Assembly: GCA_008828725.1 (NCBI GenBank) | Contig: MEHQ01001506.1 | Coordinates: 45,907 to 109,906, forward strand | Length of the DNA: 64,000 bases | DNA from: Saccharina japonica | Lineage: Eukaryota > Sar > Phaeophyceae > Laminariales > Laminariaceae | Reading direction: 5' to 3' | Shown here: in pieces, positions 44,219 through 54,545 of the stretch | How the letters are laid out: each line of letters starts with the position of its first letter | How positions within the stretch are numbered: the first letter of the stretch is position 1 | Notes under the pieces: generated by a model | Told to the model about the DNA's origin: nothing | Database searches by the model: none | Seen by the model: only the letters and a program-made list of their open reading frames with translations | Made by a program: the position numbers and the translations under genes

Positions 44219-47200
44219 ATGACGGAGGACGAGCAGGAAGGAAGCGAGCAGGCGGGGCGAGGGGAGGGGATGGGGGTGAGGGGCGTGTCAATGGAGCCCC
44301 CGGGTTTCCTCAAGAGGCTTTTCTCTGTCCCGAAGAACGTCCGGAAAACGGCGGCCGCCGGTGATGTCGTGGTACCCGTCATCGGTGCTCGGGATGGGTG
44401 GGGAGGGATCCGACAGGCAAGGAACGAGGTTTAGTGTGTGCATGTTTTGTGTGTGTCAACTATAATGTTTTGTATTTTTTTACGTATTGGTTTGTTTGTT
44501 CTGTTTGTTTTGTTGCTCTGTTGTTTTGCTGTTATACTATTTTGCAGCGTTTATTTCTTCGTTTGTTTGTTTGCGCTCTGGCTCCCATCTCATCGTGTAA
44601 CATCTTCCGCATTATTTTGTGATTGCTTCTTTTGGGTCTATCAAAAATGGCACCACACGACGTGATGATGGTGGTAATCGTAGCGTTGGTGTTGGTGTTG
44701 GTGTTGGTGATGGTGTTGTTGGTGGTGTTGGTATTGGTGTTTGTGATGGTGTTGGTGTTGGCGGTGTTGGTGTTGGTCTTGATGCTGCAGCAGCTGCTGA
44801 CCCACGATCTCCTCTCTCGCATGCCGGCGCAAGAGGAGGGGGGGCGCACCCCCGGCGTTGGCACTGTAAATGCTGGCACTTTTGTCCCTTGTATGTGTGT
44901 TACTGATGGCCGCGCTTTCACCGAAAAAATAACCAACAGCAGCACTCCGATCCGACAGGAGGCCGGCTAAAGTCCTTATACCGCGGCCGAGCCTGATGAG
45001 AAACAGAGAGTTAGGTCCTCGAAATGGCGACCTCTTGATGTCTTGATGACTTGGTCGCTCGATGTCTTGATCTCTTTGATTTATTGGTGCCTTCGTCTCT
45101 TGATATATTGATATATTGATATATTGATCTCTATATCTTCCCTGCATGGAAATGCCGCGCTTGATTTTTCTGTGACTACTGCTGTATTTTTACGTCTACA
45201 TTTGTAGTGGTATGTACTGAGTGAGACGGCACAGGTTCCCGCCCCGCCCCCCCTGGACACGCCTCTTGTACTTACTGACCCCCACCACCCCACCACCCCC
45301 CTGTACTGTGCTTTTTTGTGGTTCGTTCCTCATCCCCAATTTTCCAGGGTCTAGCGAACCGCGGCATCTTTCCGGGTGTCGAATACCGAATCCTCGAGAT
45401 TTCCGTGTCTTCCGAATTCGAATCCGAATCCGAATCCGATTCCGATCCCGATTCTGAATCCACCGGAGGAAACATCAACATTTCGAGCGGTTCTCCGCAG
45501 CCGCAGTCACCGCCGCCGCCGCCGCCATTATCCTCCGAGACCTCCGACACTGGCGAGCGGCTGTTGGCGTCCGCCCGGGAGGCGCCCGAGGGGGCCTTTG
45601 ACGCGGGCAGCCTGGTCTTCACCATGCGTCCGGTGTACCCGCTCGTGGCGAGGCTGGAGCGGCCGTGGCCGGTCCGGGTCCCGGCGCGCGAGTTCCCCGT
45701 CATGCTGACGCCGTTTTCGTACAACGCGGCGACGGCGTGGGCCGCGCTGACGACGAGTCTCTCGCTGCTGGCGGTCGGGTTCGTGCTGAGCCAGGCGCTG
45801 ACGCTGTCCTTTATCCCGAGCCACAGCATGGAGCCGACGCTGCAGGCAAGAGAGGATTTGTTTGTTTGTTTGTTTGTTTGTTGCGTTTTGTTTTTAAGCT
45901 TTGTTTTTGTGTTCGATTAAATAGTTTTTTTTTGTGTGTGTGTGTGCTTCGTATGTATTGTGTTTGTGTTGTGTTTGTGTTGTGTTCGTTTTGTGTTTGT
46001 GTTTGTTTTTGTGTTTGTCTGTGAAGCAACGTCCCGCCGGCAACGTTCTCTCGCATCGCTTTCTAACTGTGATACTGTTTGTATATACGGTTACGGGTGG
46101 ACATGGCATTCGTCGTGTGGCACAGCACGATGGATGGTTGGTTGAACGGATGAATGGAGGGATGGGTGGATGAAGGGATGGGTGAATGGATGGATGGATG
46201 GATGGATGGACGGGCTGCTGGATGAATGGGTGTGTGGGTGGTTGGGTGGATGGAAGGATGGATGGATGAAGGGATGAAGGGATGGGTGAACGGATGGATG
46301 GATGGATGGATGGGTGGATGGAGTGATGAAGGGATGGGTGGGTGGATGGATGGATGGATGGATGGATGGATGGATGGATGGACGGATAAACAGACGGATG
46401 GACGAGTGGACCGATAGATAGGTGCATGGAAAGACGATACAAGCTTGGCTCGCACTGTGTGTATGTCGTTGCGCATGACCACACGTCTCTGCCGCACCAG
46501 CCACATGCCCGCAACTCGCCTGCCACATACGCGCACGCACTCGCACGTTCACACACGCACACGCACACACCAACACACAAGAACGAACGAAGGCGAGAAC
46601 ATACACACGGCGACCAACTCAAGGCAACACAGTAAGACCAAAGCCACGCGACGCGTAGCGTAGCGCATAGAAGAACGCTCAACGCAAGGCGACAAAATCG
46701 GCCCAACAATCAGTTTTAACGAGCTCACAGCTAGCTTTACAGCTGGCACTTTACAAATCATAGCTGTTTATTCACAAGTTGAAGCTGACAATCGACAAAT
46801 TCTAACTGATATTTTTAATTCAACAACTTTTGTGACGCTTTTATGATTTTAAAACCAAATTGCAACAAAAACAGGTCGGTGACGTGATACTGGTGGAGAA
46901 GGTGTCGAGGGCCTCCCTGATCAGGCGCGACGACATCGTTTTCTTTAGCCCGCCCCCCGTTCTGCGCGAGGTCGTCTCCGACGCGGGAGGAAAGCTCAAC
47001 GACGGCGACCTCTTCGTCAAGCGCGTGGCCGCCCTTCCCGGTGACACCGTAAGTGTGGGACCCGACGGAAAGGTGGACGTCGTTAAGCCCTCGCCCTCCT
47101 CTCCGGTGAGGGGAGGAGGGGGGCGAGGAGGAGGAGGAGGAGGAGGAGGAGAAGCACTAGCAGGAGGAGGAGGAGAAACACTAGCAGGAGGAGTTGGGGG

Positions 47201-47489
47201 GGGAGAAGTAGGAGCAGCAGCAGCAGCAGCGGGAGTTGCAAGAGGAGGAGGGGGAGGAAGGGGGGCGGCACTCGCCGCAGGAGGAGCAGACGCGCTGCCG
47301 GAGAACGTGCTGCGGCGAATAACAGTCGCGAAGAAGAAGGTCTTGCCGCGGGGCACGGTCTTCGTGCTCGGGGATAACCCCGCGGCCTCGATGGACTCGA
47401 GGGTGTGGGGGGAGCTCGACGAGCGGGAGATCGTGGGGCACGCCCTGCTTAGGGTTTTCCCTCCGCAGGCGTTCGGGTTGCTGCCTTGA
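44219..47489 (+). CDS. type I signal peptidase, plastid/bacterial type, three exons
   Basis: Exons 45348-45845 and 46875-47489 are firm; 44219-44416 (or -44428) is a tentative first exon, in phase 0, that supplies an ATG. The second exon has a Ser/Glu-Asp-rich stretch, a membrane segment ([18 protein letters not shown]) and the nucleophile motif SHSMEPTLQ. The third continues [10 protein letters not shown], carries the general-base Lys in [13 protein letters not shown], and ends with [18 protein letters not shown] Gly/Ala-rich insert of about 70 residues separates the catalytic halves. The enzyme removes signal or transit peptides at a membrane; a thylakoid/plastid site is likely but unproven. 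The junction SMEPTLQ-VGD requires a GC donor (CTGCAG, then GCAAGAG at 45846). The tentative intron 1 may also start GC (CAG, then GCAAGG at 44417). Length about 436 residues. Any targeting peptide may lie farther upstream. Confidence 0.85.
44668..44790. repeat. GTTGGT repeat
   Basis: Degenerate GTTGGTGTTGGTGATGGT tract in the tentative first intron of the signal peptidase gene. Confidence 0.85.
46130..46425. repeat. (GGAT)n microsatellite
   Basis: About 300 bases of GGAT/GGGT tetranucleotides inside the GC-AG intron of the signal peptidase gene. Open frames through it (Met-Asp-Gly or Ile-His-Pro-Ser repeats) are artefacts. Confidence 0.95.
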
Positions 47490-47979
47490 TTTGATTGGTT
47501 TGAGGCTTTAAAACATTATACTTCGTATAACTCAACACTCGTACAGTTTTTGATAAAAACAAATGCCGTGTGTACATATTGTTTTTCGGCAGACGGCTTG
47601 GGATGTGGTGACTACTATTATGAGTGATCGGTACCGAACGAGAATCGAATTCGGTTCGATACCGATAGAAAACGAAAAATGAAATTCGATATAGTGCGAT
47701 TTCGATACTGCTGCAATTCGTTTCTTTGACGACCGCGCAGCCGGTGGGCAATTGCGGTGATTGTTCCTGGAGCTGCTGCTGTTGTTTTTCTCCTCGCTCC
47801 CCCACTAGTGTTATGGTGCTCAAGGAGGGTGGAGCTAGCTGGTGGCTGGCTGTGTGTTCAGAATGTGCATTTTCGTTGCTGCCTGATTGGTGGTGATGTT
47901 TGTGATTGGTGGTGGTGTGAGTTCGTTCTCCTCGCGCAACTAGCTGGTGATTGGTTGTGTGTTCGCCTTGCGCAGTTCA

Positions 47980-48019
<40 letters not shown>

Positions 48020-49052
48020 CGTTGTGTTGCCCCGTGCTGCTGTATGTGGCACTGGCCGCTGTTGTTTCTAGCGGCAACGATCTTGAATAATCTGCTGCTG
48101 ATTATTTCTATAACTTGATGTAGCGTAGGCATTTAGTATCCCAGTGAAACTTTTGACTGAAAACGGTGTACCGTGACAGAAAATGGTATCTCCTCTTTTG
48201 GTTTACTCTAATTCTCTACCGTCAACTGGCGTAAAAACCACCGGTATACCGCTTTATGGCGATTTTGGCGGAGACTTGACATGTTTGGGCTTTTGCTTAC
48301 AGTAGACTACAGTAAACTGGGGAATATCATAGCAGCACCAGCCTGCGAAATTGATTTTAAAAAAAAACAAGTGCTTCTTCTTCTCGACAGACCAAGCCGC
48401 CCCCCCCCCCCACCTGCACACATGGCGATAACTAATACTATTACCGGAGTGCCCGCAAAAAAGAAAACAACAAACAAAAAACACACAAGAACGCACAGCA
48501 CAGAAACACGAAGAGAGTAACACATATCTCAAAGGTACAGAAAAGTAATACACAAGGCAAGCAACAAACGGTCACTACCTGTTGTAAGCGGTCACCGCAA
48601 GGACTCTAGGACCCAGCAGAAGCAGCAGCAATAGCATCGGCATCATTCTCCATAATAATCTAAACCCACATCGGCAGAGACGACGACCCCCCCACCCCGT
48701 CTCCCCCCTCCCCTCCCTCCGGCTCAGCGTCAACAGCACCAACAACAGACCCCCCCGCGTCCCTCGCGCCCCGGTCCAACAGCAACCAAACAGAGAACCC
48801 CCCCTTCCCCCCCCCCCTCCCCTCGACTCAACAGCAGATGGCAACAACAGAGGAAATCGGCGGTGTGGTGTGACGGGAAAGCAGCGCCCCCCCCCCTCCC
48901 CGTCACCATGCCTCCTCAACAACATCCGATGAGGTAGACGGGGACGGTAACCCTCCCCTCCTCCCCCTAAAAATCACGCCTCCTCGACAACATGCACTCC
49001 CGCGATGTTGTACATGGGGACGGTAACACCTCGCCGACAACACGCACCACGG
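47490..49052. other. intergenic; microsatellite and a possible signal-peptide exon
   Basis: Contains a GATACCG/TCGATAC-rich patch (47625-47705), a CTG run (47978-48020) and C/G homopolymers (48390-48900). On the minus strand 48646-48579 starts with ATG and reads MMPMLLLLLLLGPRVLAVTA before a GTAGTG donor-like site. This resembles a signal-peptide exon, but I find no second exon. Confidence 0.4.
47978..48020. repeat. (CTG)n microsatellite
   Basis: Fourteen CTG units. Confidence 0.95.
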
Positions 49053-50031
49053 CTATGAGGTAGATGTGAACGGTACCCCCCCCCCCTGTCTCGAAAGGGA
49101 TGCGTGGTCAATGGTCAAGTAACTAAGGCTAGCAACAAATGAGTGCGCCCCCCCCCCCCCCCCCCCCCCCTCCTCAATAATATCCACTCCGGCGATGAGG
49201 TAAATAGGGACGGTGAGCACGAGGGAGACGCCGAGGAAGTAGGTGAAGTACTGCAGCCCAAAGCGCCCGAACTTCCCCCTGACCTGGCTCCCCGTCCACG
49301 TCAATACCTCCTTCACTCGAGTGTACCGCAGCCAGCCCGTCAGGTACGTAAACAGCGTGCAGAGCACAAACGCCACGCCGAGCGCCAGCGCCACGGAGTC
49401 CATCGACGTCGTCAGCATGTCATCGGCCAGGCTTATCAGCGACAGCGCCACCCCGAGCACCGAAAGAGCGGTCCGGACCCACGCCAGCCAAGTCCTCTCG
49501 TTCGCCAGGTGCGCGTTGATTCGCTCGAACTTCAACAGCTCCCCCCGAAATTCCTTCGCCCCGCCCCCTCCCGCCCCCCCTCCTACCCCGCCGACCTCTC
49601 CTCTGCTGCTGCTGCCAGTGCTGTTTCCCCCCTCCACCCCCCTTCCCTTCCCACGGTCGCTACCCCCACCGTGAAACCCGTCGTCCGATCGGTGCATGGG
49701 AGGGCTCTGCGAGCGGGAGGTACCACCATTTCCACCACCACCACCACCGCTACCTTTATCATTACCACCACCATCGCGCCACTTCGACTCCTTCGCGGCA
49801 AAAAGTGCTGGTGGGTCGCTTATAACTCCCCCCCCCACCGCCGCCGCCGCTTCCCCCGCTATCGCCACGACCGCCGGCTTAGCATCAAGGGTAACCCCAC
49901 TAGGGATGGAGTCGCTTATGGCGAGCGCGCTACCGTCCTCGGGGTCTCTGACGACGGCTGGAGTGCCGCGCGGCAGCCCGAGCGCGCTGTCTATCGTTCG
50001 CGATATGGCTGCATCACTTGCGCCTGAATAC
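49053..50031 (-). CDS. DUF202 membrane protein with N-terminal Ub-like domain (paralogue A)
   Basis: One visible exon, from an acceptor at 50032-50034 after a very long pyrimidine tract; at least one upstream exon is not found. It begins RYSGASDAAISRTIDSALGL with DPEDGSALAISDSIPSGVTL, a short strand-helix-strand pattern that looks ubiquitin-like (inference). A Gly/Ser-rich linker follows. The DUF202 domain comes next: AHLANERTWLAWVRTALSVL, a second hydrophobic segment (ALALGVAFVLCTLFTYLTGW) and a third (YFTYFLGVSLVLTVPIYLIA). DUF202 is a three-helix membrane domain of unknown activity, also found at the end of yeast VTC proteins. The last 40 or so codons are not native: after VDIIEE the frame runs through a G run and an E2 element and stops in it. 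The paralogue at 54546 shares the domain order and the intron phase before RY. Confidence 0.75.
49085..49170 (+). mobile_element. E2 short element, copy 4, inside the DUF202 3' coding end
   Basis: CTCGAAAGGGATGCGTGG, TCAATGGTCAAGTAACTAAG, GAGTGCG, then a run of 23 C (49148-49170). On the minus strand this gives the glycine run and AHSFVASLSYLTIDHASL at the DUF202 protein's C-terminus. Confidence 0.9.
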
Positions 50032-50435
50032 CTGGGAGGCGGTTGAGGGGAAGGGAAGGGGGGTGGGCGGGGGGGGGGGGGGGGGTAAGACCATCTCTTA
50101 CACCGCTGTACTCGGGGTTTCGAAGTCAGGAAAATTGGCCCGAAGCTCTGTTTTTGACGAGGTTTAAAGTGTGTGTTTTTATCAGGAGAGCTAACCAAAT
50201 CGGCCTCTCGCCCATTTTAGAATAAGTGTGGCACTTTGATCAGAGGTACCTACAGGGTTGTTCTCCTTTTTCTCTGGGGGCGTAGATCATTTTTTTAATG
50301 GTGTTGTCACTGTCGCACAAAACAACCAGGAAGTGCTTCCAAGAGAGACGTCTGTGAAGCACAAATTACACGTACGAGTATACGTGGGGGGTGGATAGAC
50401 TCTGCAGCCATACGTCTATACATGTTGTTGTAGTT
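50032..50435. other. no gene seen; probable intron of the DUF202 gene
   Basis: Contains the G/C-rich pyrimidine tract of the paralogue A acceptor, then unassigned sequence. The missing first exon of paralogue A should lie at higher coordinates, but I cannot identify it. Confidence 0.4.
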
Positions 50436-50439
50436 TGTT

Positions 50440-50770
50440 TTTGCTTTCCACCCCATTTATTATCTTCGCACTTCTGTCCCGCTCCCTCCATAGTCGTAAC
50501 TCAGATCCGGGGTCACAAAGCAGGCTCTTCTCCCTCCTCCCCACTACGGCTCATGCCTTGATTTTTATCGCGCAGAGGGTTCAGCCTTCCCAACGCTCGT
50601 CGATTTTCATCGAATTTTGCTAACTCACGCTCTCGCGCTTTCCGCTAGTCAAGATATTTTTTTGCGATAAATTTCCCTACGAGCATGCACTCGAGGGGGC
50701 TCGAACCCATGATCTTGACTCAAACAGGGACGAGATTCACCTGTCATTCCACCGGGGACGCCTGCTGCTG
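50440..50770 (-). mobile_element. E5 tRNA-derived SINE, copy 2
   Basis: Reverse copy of the 35234 SINE. The tRNA-like head is at 50690-50765 (B box GGGTTCGAGCCCC on the minus strand). The body shares GCGAGAGCGTGAGTTAGCAA, AATCGACGAGCGTTGGGAAG and GACCCCGGATCTGAGTTACG. The A run at the 3' end is short, so this copy is older or trimmed. Confidence 0.85.
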
Positions 50771-50824
50771 TCCCCTGTCCCCGGGTTTTCCAACAAATTC
50801 ATTTTCATGTTTCAAGCCTACTCG

Positions 50825-50900
50825 CAGCTCCGACCTTGACCCTAACCCCGACCCTAACCTTGGCCTACACCCTAAACCCAGCCCCAATCCTGACCCCTAA
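50825..50900. repeat. CCCTAACCC-type tract
   Basis: Degenerate GACCCTAACC, ACCCTAAACCC and CCCTAACCC units. It looks like an interstitial telomere-like or simple-sequence patch, not a true telomere. Confidence 0.5.
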
Positions 50901-50928
50901 CCCATACCTGCAATTTACGGTAGGATAT

Positions 50929-51025
50929 TAACCCCTTTAGGACTGCAGTCCCGTTTTGGGGACAAACCACTCTAATTCTAAGTAATTTGTCCCCAAAACG
51001 GGACTCCAGTCCTATAAGGGTTAAG
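50929..51025. mobile_element. E4 hairpin MITE, copy 4
   Basis: TTAACCCCTTTAGGACTGCA, GTCCCGTTTTGGGGACAAAC, loop, then TTTGTCCCCAAAACGGGACT and ATAAGGGTTAA. Almost identical to the copies at 27957 and 34336. Confidence 0.9.
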
Positions 51026-52856
51026 GTATATACCTGGTACGGTAGAAAGGGTTGAAAAAATGCCATTTCGAGGACGGTCTATATACACAAATACTTACCC
51101 ATCCTTGTAGTGCGTACGTATATATACGGTAACTGTCGGAGAGTCTACCCGCCCCTCTGATACATATTTATATTTATATGGCATGTATTATATGTGTGAT
51201 CAAAATTTCACAGACGTGCTGCCTGTGCGTGTGTAATGTGTAATTGTCAACTTTCACAGTAGTACCTGGTACCTGGTGTACAAGTAGTGTACACCTGCTA
51301 GGTGTTAGCTGGGTTGCTCCTGGTTACTGGGGTTGTTGGGGTATCGAGTACGTGCCGGTACGATAGACGCTTAGACGTATCATACGTGTCTATCCACGCG
51401 AGCTAAAACACCACAATTTGAACATGCCGATGCACTCACCAAGACACCAACCAATGCAAGACACCCAAGTCACGTACGTAGAGTGCGTATTTGCGCACTG
51501 CTGTCGGCAGTTTGCCGTGCTATTTGCCGTTTGTATGCACTTCGCCTATTAATAGTGCTATTCTGGTGGTGTGATTGTGTGGATTAACCACAGGTACTCA
51601 CTCTTCTTACTCGTATTGTACGTAGTCTGTGTTGGTGTACGTACTACTGTGTATGCTTTAGCAACCGAATCGTAGCACAGTTTGCGTCCACGCTCACGAC
51701 TCGAACGCACACGGATTCTTGGATAGTTACGAAGTCTCTGGTTACCGTTCTACTCTGCTGCTGCTGGTGCTGGCGCTGGTGCTGACGTTCATCATGCAGC
51801 CAAACACAATCAACAGCTCAACAGGGAATATGGAGCACGTACAACGTATTCTCTCAACGCGAACGCAGTCAGCTCTACCAACTCACCAGGATACCGTGTG
51901 GTCCCGGCCCTCAAATCGCAAGGTGATGGTCTTCTTGTCCACGTGCCCTGCCCCCCCTCCTCCTCCTCCACCTCCGATGCTGCGGCGATGCAGTGACATC
52001 CCACAAGCCCGACACTACTAAATGCAGCAGCTGCAGCAGCGAATGGCAGCGAAAACCGTGCCTTGGTTTTGTGGTGGTGGTGGCGAAGAAATGTATAGGA
52101 AATAAAGTGAAAAAAAGCGGCGCGATTTCCGCTAGAAAAAGGTGACCAGAGACCGGCCCCTCACCGGAGACTCCCGGTCGCTGCTCGGGTGCGAATGCGC
52201 AGGAAGCGCGGGGAAGAAGATTGCACGGAGGTCACGCCGGGTCGATGGCTCCGTAAATTACTTCTCTCCGAAGAGCGTTCTCTATAGGGATAGGAATCAC
52301 GCACCTCACTGCACATCCCATGTATTTAGATATTTAGCCGAACCGAATGGAGTTTGTAGTGAGGATTTTCAAAGTCGCTACACCGGGGACAAACTGATCT
52401 AGTCTATTTTTGGTATGTTTTGGAATTTTCGCGTGCACGCGGACTAATTTGCTGGACAGGTGTGCAGGAATAGCGTGATTTTCTACAGTCAGCTGCCAAC
52501 AGCAGTACGTCAAGACACCAGGACGCACGGTGATATACATATACGCAGACAGCTGCACACACGGCGGAGAACCTTGGCTGGATTTTAACGTTGCGCTGTG
52601 CGTGACCGTCGCGAGGAAATGACTCGTCGCAGCGTGACGATCATGGCCTCTGACGGAAAGAAAGAAGACATATCCTGGTGAGTAAAAACGTAAAAACAAG
52701 CACTTTGTCCGGAAATGTAAGGACTGTTGTGGTGTTAATATTAAATCCAAGTGCTTCTTATATTTTCGGACGTATTCGTATATACCTGGTCCTATATACG
52801 AGGTACCAGGCACATATTATACGTATATACCAGCGAGGATAGCGGCAGAGCCACAC

Positions 52857-52860
<4 letters not shown>
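51026..52860. other. no gene seen
   Basis: GTAC-rich intergenic sequence with TACCTGGTACC motifs and one CTATTAATAG palindrome (51546). Open frames here lack splice signals and protein-like composition. Confidence 0.5.
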
Positions 52861-52861
<1 letters not shown>

Positions 52862-52907
<46 letters not shown>

Positions 52908-52985
52908 CAGCAGCAGAGGCATACTCGTAGTGGAACGTGGTGGTATACTATCGTGTACCAGCACCTGGTACTGAATACTAAAAAC

Positions 52986-53019
<34 letters not shown>

Positions 53020-53020
53020 C
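52862..53020. repeat. (CAG)n microsatellites
   Basis: Two CAG runs (about 52862-52918 and 52988-53020) separated by unique sequence. Further CTG/CAG patches follow at 53080 and 53140. Confidence 0.9.
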
Positions 53021-53581
53021 AACAGAAGCAGTTTGCTCTGTGTTCTGTGTCTTGTGTGCATGCATTGCCTCATGCCTGCTGCTGCTGCTGCTGTCTATGC
53101 TGTCCTCGGAAGTGGGGTGGGTATCATATACTGGTACACAGCAGCAGCACACAATACGTAAAGTTCCGGCATCAAGATGGCCAACATACCTGGTATTTCA
53201 CAAAAATTACTGCTGTTAGGTTGCGACTTCCTCACTCATCACTCACTCGCCAGCGCTCGCTTTACTTGAACGAGCCAGCTGGAGGTGGTGACGAGCGACG
53301 AGCTCGATGGAGGCGCGGCGGCATTGCTGGATGCCCCCCCATTCACTCGCATGCTCTACCTGGTACAGCAGTAGACAACAGCAGGACCTGGAATACGGGT
53401 ATACTGGTGCCTGCTACACCTGGTACTGGTGTACCAGGTGTACTTCTGGAGTATACGAAGGCTTACGACGTATCTCGTCTATTTTTGTAGAGCAGTACTG
53501 CTGTACGAAAGGCTCCATCTCGTTGCTTTTGCGATCCATCTCCCGTCTGGTGGTTCTGGTTTAGTCAATCACCACGTGACG

Positions 53582-53716
53582 GAACTACTGCACTGTACTG
53601 TACTGTACTACTGTACTGTACTGTATGGTACTGTACTACTGTACTGTACTGTACTGTACTGTACTGTACTGTACTGTACTGTACTGTACTGTACTGTACT
53701 GTACTGTACTGTACGG
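53582..53716. repeat. (GTACT)n microsatellite
   Basis: About 130 bases of GTACT repeats, with GTACTACTGTACT variants at the left end. Confidence 0.95.
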
Positions 53717-53815
53717 AGACCTCGCATCTCTCTATCGCTCTACTGTGAAGCACAAAAATCAGTACGGACAGAGATGAACTTCGTTGGTTCGAGAGAAAGA
53801 AAGAAATGTGTCTAT

Positions 53816-54294
53816 ATACGTACCAGGGTCGTAAATAGGTGGTGCGCTGGTGCGCTGGCGCACAAAAATCTGAGAAATAGCGCGCAGCGCACAAGTTGCC
53901 GGAGGCTATGTGCGGCTTGCCGCACATCGCTTTTTGGGGGCCGCACGTTTTTTCGCCACAGGCGAAAAAAATGGTGCGGGGGGGGGGTTCGCCGGAGGTG
54001 AAAAAAATATTTGGATTGACATTTTCGCCGCAGGCGAAAAAAAAATGAGACTCTTTCTCGTCATTCTGCTGGACGTCAGCTTATCAAATTCATGAACATC
54101 CTTATAACTCATCCGCTCATTACCTTTTGCTGGTTTAAACGGGGTTAACCCATGAATCAGTCACGAAAATCGCAATTTTTGGCCTCCGGCGGCCCTCCGG
54201 GGGCTCTCCCGGGAGCCCTCCGGGGCCCCTCCGGGGGCCCCTGGCGGAGAGCCGCACATCTCGCCGAAGGCGAGTTTACGACCCTGATACGTAT
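53816..54294. mobile_element. hAT-like non-autonomous transposon, 463 bp
   Basis: The body (53824-54286) has perfect 12-bp inverted ends, CAGGGTCGTAAA and TTTACGACCCTG. It is flanked by an 8-bp near-duplication (ATACGTAC left, ATACGTAT right). CAGGG ends and 8-bp target sites are typical of hAT elements (family knowledge). Inside, GGCGAAAAAA occurs three times and GCCGCACATC twice near the ends. No transposase. Confidence 0.8.
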
Positions 54295-54545
54295 TCGACA
54301 TGCGTTCCGACCACCAACAACAACAACATCGACAAAAACAATACCACATGAAACAGGGATTACCAGGTACGTACATACATACAATATTCAGCGCTATGTA
54401 CGACGTACGTACGCTCGTGTTCTTTGCCGGTTGTACTTGGACATGAGATTACTGCAACCTAGATCGCCATGCTGCCTACCGCTGCTGTGCCGCCGCTGCC
54501 ACCGCCGCCGCCGCCGCTACCACCGCCGCTACCGCTGCGTCTCAG

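Noticed and set aside
46063-46709. Histidine/proline/serine repeat frames
   Set aside because: GGAT microsatellite in the signal peptidase intron.
49143-50027. 294-codon plus-strand open frame
   Set aside because: Antisense shadow of the DUF202 paralogue A exon.
50032-50198. N-terminal extension of DUF202 paralogue A up to 50198
   Set aside because: The segment is a long pyrimidine tract ending in CAG at the same residue as in paralogue B, so it is most likely intron.
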